DNA from: Arsenophonus sp. aPb
GTDB lineage: Bacteria > Pseudomonadota > Gammaproteobacteria > Enterobacterales > Enterobacteriaceae
Assembly (NCBI RefSeq): GCF_029873475.1
Contig: NZ_CP123499.1
Coordinates: forward strand, 1-64,000
Direction of reading: 5' to 3'
Length of the DNA stretch: 64,000 nucleotides
The notes under the pieces were generated by a model that ran no database searches, was not told the DNA's origin, and saw only the letters and a list, made by a program, of their open reading frames with translations. The stretch's first letter is position 1. Each line of letters begins with the position of its first letter. The position numbers and the translations under genes were made by a program. Positions 58,236 to 64,000 of the stretch are shown here, piece by piece.

Positions 58236-58427
58236 ATTTGTAAAGTGATTTTTTTAATATAAATGTAAAAAAATTATTTTCCATGCTAATTTATTGATAA
58301 TAATCATATATTTTTATGATGATTTAAATTACAAACTTAAAACAATAATTTTATAGTTAGACAATAAATGAAAAATAGCGAGATCACTTTAGCTGACAAT
58401 ATCAATAATATTACTATAATAAAAGCG
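58236..58427. other. Region between ryhB promoter and yhiN
   Basis: AT-rich DNA upstream of ryhB and downstream of yhiN. No gene or convincing terminator for yhiN is seen. Confidence 0.4.
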
Positions 58428-59621
58428 TTAGGATTTTGTCAGGTGTTGGGCGCATGCCCAAGCTGAACTCCATGCCCATTGAAAGTTATATCCCCCTAAC
58501 CAACCAGTAACATCAACAACTTCACCAATAAAGTAGAGTCCGGTTACTTTTTCTGATTCCATTGTTTTTGATGAAATGCTACTCGTATCAACACCACCAA
58601 GAGTGACTTCTGCGGTACGGTAGCCTTCTGTACTATTTGGCTGTATCTGCCAGTTGTGTAACCCTTCTGCAATGGTGTTTATCTGACTTTTATTAAGTTG
58701 TTTTAACGAGTTATCTGGAATTTTTTTTAATATTTGTAGTGTCTCGATAAAGCGTTTAGGTAGATATTTTGCTAATAGGTTTTTTAACGATAGATTAGGA
58801 TTAATGGTTTTTTCATGAGTTAAGTAGTTGATAAGATTAATATTGGGAAATAAATTAATACTTATATGCTCTCCTGGCTGCCAGTAACTTGAAATTTGCA
58901 AAATGGCTGGGCCTGATAATCCTCTATGCGTAAACAGAAGATTTTCTTGGAATGTCATTGCATTTTGTGAACTAACTTTTACTGAAATTGCAATACCAGA
59001 AAGTAATTGTAAAACGTCAAGCAGTGTCTTATGTAATGTGAAAGGCACTAAAGCTGCTCTTGTGGGGTGGATGTTATGTCCAAATTGCTCGGCTATACGA
59101 TAACCAAAAGGAGTAGCCCCTAATTTAGGCATTGAAAGGCCACCGCTAGCAACAATTAATGCGTTTGAACTAATAACTTTTTCATTAACATAGACTAAAA
59201 ATTTGTTATCTATTTTTTTTATCTCAGTTATTTTGCTTTGAAAACGTAAACTAACGCCAGCGGCTTTGCATTCAGTTAATAGTAAATCGACGATATCTTG
59301 TGCGCTATTGTCACAAAAAAGTTGACCTAATGTTTTTTCATGATAAGGGATATGACGTTTTTGTACTAATGCAATAAAATCCCATTGAGTGAAACGAGCG
59401 AGGGCTGATTTACAAAAATGAGGATTAGTAGATATATAAGCAGTAGGATCAATATAAAGGTTGGTGAAGTTGCATCGCCCGCCACCAGACATTAAAATTT
59501 TTCTACCCGCTTTTTTGCCATTATCCAGGACCAGTACTTTTAAACCTTTTTGACCCACATTGGCTGCACAAAATAGACCAGCCGCTCCTGCACCTATAAT
59601 GATTACGTCAAATTTTTCCAC
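58428..59621 (-). CDS. yhiN: HI0933-like flavoprotein YhiN
   Basis: Predicted FAD/NAD(P)-binding oxidoreductase of unknown substrate. The 397 residues start with the dinucleotide-binding motif IIGAGAAGLFCA, then GRKILMSGGGRCNFTN, VASGGLSMPKLGATPFGYRI, FTHRGLSGPAILQIS and the C-terminal YFIGEVVDVTGWLGGYNFQW that closes the FAD site. It is divergent from pitA, as in E. coli. No function beyond a family-level redox role can be read from the sequence. Confidence 0.92.
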   Translation of the reverse strand: MEKFDVIIIGAGAAGLFCAANVGQKGLKVLVLDNGKKAGRKILMSGGGRCNFTNLYIDPTAYISTNPHFCKSALARFTQWDFIALVQKRHIPYHEKTLGQLFCDNSAQDIVDLLLTECKAAGVSLRFQSKITEIKKIDNKFLVYVNEKVISSNALIVASGGLSMPKLGATPFGYRIAEQFGHNIHPTRAALVPFTLHKTLLDVLQLLSGIAISVKVSSQNAMTFQENLLFTHRGLSGPAILQISSYWQPGEHISINLFPNINLINYLTHEKTINPNLSLKNLLAKYLPKRFIETLQILKKIPDNSLKQLNKSQINTIAEGLHNWQIQPNSTEGYRTAEVTLGGVDTSSISSKTMESEKVTGLYFIGEVVDVTGWLGGYNFQWAWSSAWACAQHLTKS

Positions 59622-59911
59622 AAAATTTCTCTTTTATCTGAAAAGATATTTATTAATAATACAAATAGCGCGTTTTTTATTAAATAGGGTAAAATATTTA
59701 TTACGCTTTAAATTTGAGTAGACAAATGTCAGTAAGTGCTAAAAATCTACTTATCTTTTACTTTAGTAACTTAATGAAAGTAAAGAATATTTTTGTTTTA
59801 TTTGTTTTTTTTGTCAATTAAAGTCAAAAAAGATGTAGATTTTGCTTCCACCGCTAACGATTGTCACTGATAATGCATTGAGTTCATATTCAACAAATTG
59901 GCTTAAGGTTT

Positions 59912-61399
59912 ATGCTACATTTATTTACTGGTTTGGATTTCTACACCGGTCTGTTATTAATACTAGCGCTATTATTTGTGCTATTTTACGAAGCAATTAA
60001 TGGTTTCCATGATACCGCAAATGCAGTAGCAACGGTTATTTATACTCGAGCAATGCGAGCTCAATTTGCGGTTGTTATGGCGGGTGTTTTTAACTTTTTT
60101 GGCGTTATTTTAGGTGGCTTAAGTGTTGCTTATGCCATTGTGCATTTGTTGCCAACAGATCTTCTCTTGAATGTAAGTTCTGCTCATGGTCTAGCAATGG
60201 TTTTTTCTATGCTATTGGCGGCTATTATTTGGAATTTGGGTACCTGGTATTTGGGATTACCGGCTTCGAGTTCACATACATTAATAGGTGCTATTATTGG
60301 TGTTGGTTTAACTAATGCCTTAGTGACCGACTCCTCTATAGTGGATGCATTAAACATCCCAAAAGTCATTGAAATTTTTCTTTCTCTAATTCTTTCTCCT
60401 GCGATTGGTTTTGTTATAGCAGGATTGCTGATTTTCTTTTTACGCCGTTATTGGAGTGGTACGAAAAAACGTCGTCGTATTCATTTAACACCGGCTGAGC
60501 GAGAGAAGAAAGATGGTAAAAGAAAACCGCCTTTCTGGACACGTACTTCATTGATTTTATCTGCGGTTGGCGTCAGTTTTTCTCATGGCGCTAATGATGG
60601 TCAGAAGGGTATTGGTCTTATTATGCTGGTATTAATCGGCGTGGCGCCAGCTGGGTTTGTGCTTAATATGAATGCTAGTGGTTATGATATAACTCGTACC
60701 CATGACGCAATAGTGCATTTACAACATTATTATGAAGAGCATCAGTCAGCAGTAAAACATATTGTTAATAAGTCACAACACGAGTCGGAATTGGAAATTT
60801 TAGATGAGAAATTCCATTGTGATAATTCACGTCCTATTAATGTGTTAAAACAGACATCACTGATGTTGACGGATATTCAAAGTTATTCAGCGCTTAAGCC
60901 TGAGCAACGTAGTCAAATGCGCCGATTATTAATGTGTTTATCTGATACGGCATTAGATGTAGCTAAACTACCTGAAACGTCCTCTTCCGATGCACGTTTT
61001 CTGCGTAACTTGAGTAACGATTTACTTAATACAGTAGAGTATGCACCACTGTGGATTATTATTGCCGTTGCTTTGGCGCTTTCTGTCGGTACCATGATTG
61101 GTTGGCAACGTGTTGCTATAACGATCGGTGAAAAAATAGGTAAAAAAGGTATGACTTATGCACAAGGGGTTTCTGCACAAGTGACTGCTGCAGTTTCTAT
61201 TGGTGTTGCAAGTTATACTGGTATGCCTGTATCAACAACTCAGGTTCTATCTTCCGCTGTAGCAGGTACAATGGTTGTTGATGGTGGTGGTGTACAAGCT
61301 AAGACAATTAAAAATATATTACTGGCTTGGTTCTTTACATTGCCTATTTCTATTATACTTTCTGGTCTGTTTTATTGGCTATCATTAAAACTAATATAG
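59912..61399 (+). CDS. pitA: Low-affinity inorganic phosphate transporter PitA
   Basis: Proton-coupled uptake of metal-phosphate complexes across the inner membrane. The 495 residues (E. coli 499) contain about 10 hydrophobic segments in two homologous halves, each with the PHO4-family signature: EAINGFHDTANAVATVIYT near 27 and SAQVTAAVSIGVASYTGMPV with STTQ in the second half. A large cytoplasmic loop (about 185-350) separates them, including SFSHGANDGQKGIGL. It is divergent from yhiN and followed by a bidirectional terminator. Confidence 0.96.
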   Translation: MLHLFTGLDFYTGLLLILALLFVLFYEAINGFHDTANAVATVIYTRAMRAQFAVVMAGVFNFFGVILGGLSVAYAIVHLLPTDLLLNVSSAHGLAMVFSMLLAAIIWNLGTWYLGLPASSSHTLIGAIIGVGLTNALVTDSSIVDALNIPKVIEIFLSLILSPAIGFVIAGLLIFFLRRYWSGTKKRRRIHLTPAEREKKDGKRKPPFWTRTSLILSAVGVSFSHGANDGQKGIGLIMLVLIGVAPAGFVLNMNASGYDITRTHDAIVHLQHYYEEHQSAVKHIVNKSQHESELEILDEKFHCDNSRPINVLKQTSLMLTDIQSYSALKPEQRSQMRRLLMCLSDTALDVAKLPETSSSDARFLRNLSNDLLNTVEYAPLWIIIAVALALSVGTMIGWQRVAITIGEKIGKKGMTYAQGVSAQVTAAVSIGVASYTGMPVSTTQVLSSAVAGTMVVDGGGVQAKTIKNILLAWFFTLPISIILSGLFYWLSLKLI

Positions 61400-61424
61400 A
61401 CTCGTGAGCCAAGGTATATAACAA

Positions 61425-61465
61425 AAAAATAGTGATGCTTAATTATTTGGGCATCACTATTTTTG
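61425..61465. terminator. Bidirectional terminator between pitA and uspB
   Basis: AAAAATAGTGATGC (61425-61438) pairs with GCATCACTATTTT (61451-61464) over 13 bp; T- and A-runs on the two sides fit termination in both directions of the convergent genes. Confidence 0.9.
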
Positions 61466-61514
61466 TTCGTTTAATAATATATTATCTATATAATTTTAAT
61501 GTTATGTAAGCCGA

Positions 61515-61841
61515 TTAAAATCCCCAAATAGCCCATATTAAACTGATAAAAACAATAATACTTAATCCACTAATTAACATAAATTGTTTGCGAATGCGTT
61601 CACAACGTAAAATAACCTCCGGATCGTGGTGATTAATATATTGCTTAGTATTAATGTATCCAATTAGTTTTATATGCTTAGTCCATTGGCCATGGGCTGT
61701 AAAGAATCCGTTGCCATCAACAGATTGATAGAGCAGGGGATCAGATTCCCGCAGAATAAAAAGTAATACTCGGATTGAAGAAAAATATCGCATCATATTT
61801 ATGATGCAAAGTATACATAATGCCCAAAACCATGCATGCAT
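61515..61841 (-). CDS. uspB: Universal stress protein B
   Basis: Small inner-membrane protein induced in stationary phase by RpoS in E. coli and linked to ethanol tolerance. The 108 residues (E. coli 111) have an N-terminal transmembrane helix (WFWALCILCIINMM) and a C-terminal one (LISGLSIIVFISLIWAI). Between them is a conserved soluble part, RYFSSIRVLLFILRESDPLL and DGNGFFTAHGQ. It lies divergent from uspA, with pitA on the other side, the same trio as in E. coli. Confidence 0.93.
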   Translation of the reverse strand: MHAWFWALCILCIINMMRYFSSIRVLLFILRESDPLLYQSVDGNGFFTAHGQWTKHIKLIGYINTKQYINHHDPEVILRCERIRKQFMLISGLSIIVFISLIWAIWGF

Positions 61842-62252
61842 ATTAAGATAATGACCTCAAAAAATACAGATTTAGCCGCTGATATTGTTTTTAACAATCA
61901 CAAAAGAGAATATTTGCTCATCAGTTGCCGGTTTATTTTAATTGTAGAATAATCTAACAACTTCACAAAATGACCCTTTGGGATTATTTTTATCGATTTA
62001 ATTTTTATGATATGTATTTTTTAACGAATAATTAATGTCTTCAACACTATGATTTTTATGCTAAATTATGGAAAAATTAGCTGGTTTGGTCTATGCTAAT
62101 TATTAGTAAGGAATCTATTTTTCATAATTTAATGGGTAAAATTTTTGTTAAACTATGTTCAAGGTGATATTTAAGTATCAGGTTTGATCGCTAAATATTT
62201 ATCATAAAAACAGCTATTCTTTTGTAAGAGCGACGTTTGAAAGGAGCTAAAT
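61842..62252. other. uspB-uspA divergent intergenic region
   Basis: 411 bp that must contain both promoters. uspA has a good AAGGAG ribosome binding site at its end. I see no clear -35/-10 pair, operator or reading frame that I would defend. Confidence 0.5.
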
Positions 62253-62684
62253 ATGGCTTACAAACATATTCTTGTTACGGTTGATTTGTCCCCAGAGAGT
62301 AAAATTTTAGTAGATAAAGCTGTCTCCATGGCAAAACCTTATAATGCAAAAGTTTCTTTAATTCATGTTGATGTAAATTATTCTGATCTTTATACCGGAT
62401 TGATTGATGTGAATCTCGGTGATATGGAGCAACGTATTACCAAGGAAACTCACCATGCATTGACCAAATTAGCAAAAGAAGCAGATTATAAAATTGAAAA
62501 AGAATTGAGTGGTCGAGGTGATCTTGGGCAGGTTTTGGTCGATGCAATAAAAGAATATAAGGTAGATTTAGTGGTTTGTGGTCATCATCAAGATTTTTGG
62601 AGTAAGTTAATGTCTTCGGCTCGTCAACTAATTAATACTGTTCATGTTGATATGTTAATTGTGCCATTAAAGGATAGTGATTAA
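62253..62684 (+). CDS. uspA: Universal stress protein A
   Basis: Cytoplasmic alpha/beta stress protein induced on growth arrest. The 143 residues (E. coli 144) start MAYKHILVTVDLSPESKILV with the Usp fold: VSLIHVDVNYSDLYTGLIDV and the C-terminal VDLVVCGHHQDFWSKLMSSA. Like E. coli UspA it lacks the G-2x-G-9x-G(S/T) ATP-binding motif of the UspF/MJ0577 class, as far as can be seen. AAGGAG lies 7 nt before the ATG. Confidence 0.96.
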   Translation: MAYKHILVTVDLSPESKILVDKAVSMAKPYNAKVSLIHVDVNYSDLYTGLIDVNLGDMEQRITKETHHALTKLAKEADYKIEKELSGRGDLGQVLVDAIKEYKVDLVVCGHHQDFWSKLMSSARQLINTVHVDMLIVPLKDSD

Positions 62685-62715
62685 TAATACTTATTGATAA
62701 TTCAATTTTTTCAAT

Positions 62716-62747
62716 AAAAACACTTGATTAATCAAGTGTTTTTTTGT
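62716..62747. terminator. uspA terminator
   Basis: AAAAACACTTGATT-AATCAAGTGTTTTTTT is a perfect palindrome (62716-62743 paired about 62729/62730) ending in a T-run. Confidence 0.9.
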
Positions 62748-62939
62748 TGATCTCCGATAATTTAAATTACTTATATTTTGCCGGAAAATGTGATTAAGAC
62801 ACAAAAAATCTCATTAAAAATAGAGATAAATTAGTGATATATTCAATAAGTGAATTCACATATAGCAGGTCGTTCTGAAAAATAAATGTTAATAAGTATG
62901 AAAATATCTTAATTTATCTTTTAATCTAAGGAATTTTGT

Positions 62940-64000
62940 ATGAAAGGTTGCTTATCTTTAGAGACATTTCTAACACCAATCCAATCACGTTATGCTGATC
63001 AACCTGAATTCTTACAAGCCGTGCAAGAAGTTTTTACTTCCTTGGCACCGTTTTTACGCGATAACCCTCAATATTGTGAGCAGGGATTACTGCAAAGAAT
63101 AGTAGAGCCTGAAAGGGTGATTCAGTTTCGTGTTTGCTGGGTTGATGATAAGGGAAATGTTCAAGTTAATCGAGCCTGGCGGGTACAATTTAATTCGGCA
63201 ATCGGTCCTTTTAAAGGCGGAATGCGTTTTCATCCTTCTGTTAATTTATCAATTTTAAAATTTCTCGGCTTTGAACAAACTTTTAAAAATGCGTTAACCA
63301 CTTTACCTATGGGCGGCGGTAAAGGGGGCTCAGATTTTGATCCCAAAGGAAAAAGCCATGCAGAAGTTATGCGTTTTTGTCAGGCATTGATAACAGAGCT
63401 TTACCGACATTTAGGTCCTTATACTGATGTTCCTGCTGGCGATATTGGCGTAGGTGGGCGTGAAGTCGGTTTTATGACAGGTATGATGAAAAAGCTGTCT
63501 AACAACACTTCCTGTGTTTTTACCGGTAAAGGCATGTCTTTTGGTGGTAGCTTAATTCGACCTGAGGCTACCGGTTATGGTTTGGTTTATTTTACTGATG
63601 CGATGTTAAAACATCATGGTTTATCGTTTGAGGGAAAACGCGTATCTGTTTCTGGGGCGGGGAATGTTGCTCAGTATGCTATTGAGAAATGTATGTCATT
63701 AGGTGCTAAGGTGGTTACTGCTTCCGATTCAAATGGCACCGTTGTTGATGAAGCAGGTTTTACACCAGAAAAACTTAAACGATTGGAAGCGATTAAAAAT
63801 CAATATGGTCGGGTTGAGGCATATGCAGAAGAGTTTGGTTTGACTTATCTTAAAGAAAAAAACCCATGGTCGGTACCAGTAGATATTGCCTTACCTTGCG
63901 CCACTCAAAATGAACTTGATATAGATGATGCAAAAATTTTAATTAAGAATGGTGTCAAGGTGGTTGCTGAAGGTGCAAATATGCCGACGACTATTGAAGC
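62940..64000 (+). CDS. gdhA: NADP-specific glutamate dehydrogenase (5' part)
   Basis: Reductive amination of 2-oxoglutarate to glutamate. The frame opens at the ATG at 62940, 8 nt after AAGGA, and stays open to the end of the window, giving 353 of about 447 residues. Seen are RAWRVQFNSAIGPFKGGMRF, the substrate/catalytic loop LTTLPMGGGKGGSDFDPKGK, DVPAGDIGVGGREVGFM, the Rossmann motif VSGAGNVAQYAIEK and LPCATQNELD, all as in E. coli GdhA. The gene is cut by the window edge, not broken. Confidence 0.97.
   Translation, partial: MKGCLSLETFLTPIQSRYADQPEFLQAVQEVFTSLAPFLRDNPQYCEQGLLQRIVEPERVIQFRVCWVDDKGNVQVNRAWRVQFNSAIGPFKGGMRFHPSVNLSILKFLGFEQTFKNALTTLPMGGGKGGSDFDPKGKSHAEVMRFCQALITELYRHLGPYTDVPAGDIGVGGREVGFMTGMMKKLSNNTSCVFTGKGMSFGGSLIRPEATGYGLVYFTDAMLKHHGLSFEGKRVSVSGAGNVAQYAIEKCMSLGAKVVTASDSNGTVVDEAGFTPEKLKRLEAIKNQYGRVEAYAEEFGLTYLKEKNPWSVPVDIALPCATQNELDIDDAKILIKNGVKVVAEGANMPTTIE

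Overview
The window reads as a stretch of the chromosome around the replication origin of an AT-rich gammaproteobacterium of the order Enterobacterales. Almost every protein is a close full-length relative of an Escherichia coli protein, and gene order follows enteric synteny over long runs. The low GC by eye, the 16S sequence, the 23S helix-25 intervening sequence and several lost neighbours suggest the Morganellaceae, most likely an insect associate such as Arsenophonus. That assignment is an inference from memory, not a database result.

Layout. 1-6032: dnaA-dnaN-recF-gyrB on the + strand, with dnaA starting at base 1, so the replicon was probably linearised there. 6102-12343 (- strand): asd, digH, glmS, glmU (lysine/cell-wall precursors and peptidoglycan remodelling). 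12555-19486: complete ATP synthase operon atpIBEFHAGDC. 20050-22567: rsmG and mnmG. 22655-22910: a textbook enteric oriC with three AT-rich 13-mers, DnaA boxes R1-R4 and eight GATC sites. 22918-29538: mioC, asnC, asnA, viaA, ravA, hsrA. 29780-35966: one rRNA operon (P1, P2, boxA, 16S, tRNA-Glu, 23S, two 5S genes, terminator). 36083-39001: acs and sodA. 39286-45315: the trpS-gph-rpe-dam-damX-aroB-aroK cluster. 45938-48897: hofM-N-O and a shortened hofQ that seems to carry the start of hofP. 49013-57826: mrcA, nudE, igaA, hslR, hslO, pckA. 58112-58211: a Fur-controlled RyhB-type small RNA. 58428-64000: yhiN, pitA, uspB, uspA and the 5' part of gdhA, cut by the window end.

Functionally the region combines replication initiation and its control (DnaA, beta clamp, RecF, gyrase, oriC, a DnaA box before mioC, Dam), energy supply (ATP synthase, PEP carboxykinase, acetyl-CoA synthetase), envelope building (GlmS/GlmU, PBP1a, DamX, DigH, IgaA) and translation. 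There are no insertion sequences, prophage genes, CRISPR arrays or toxin-antitoxin pairs, and no unknown multigene system. The unusual material is at small scale: the apparent HofP-HofQ fusion, a 75-nt tRNA-Glu gene with stem defects, a ~220-nt insertion in 23S rRNA, palindromic repeats in the rRNA spacers, a compensated divergent 5S copy, and RyhB with a short cysteine-rich reading frame inside it.
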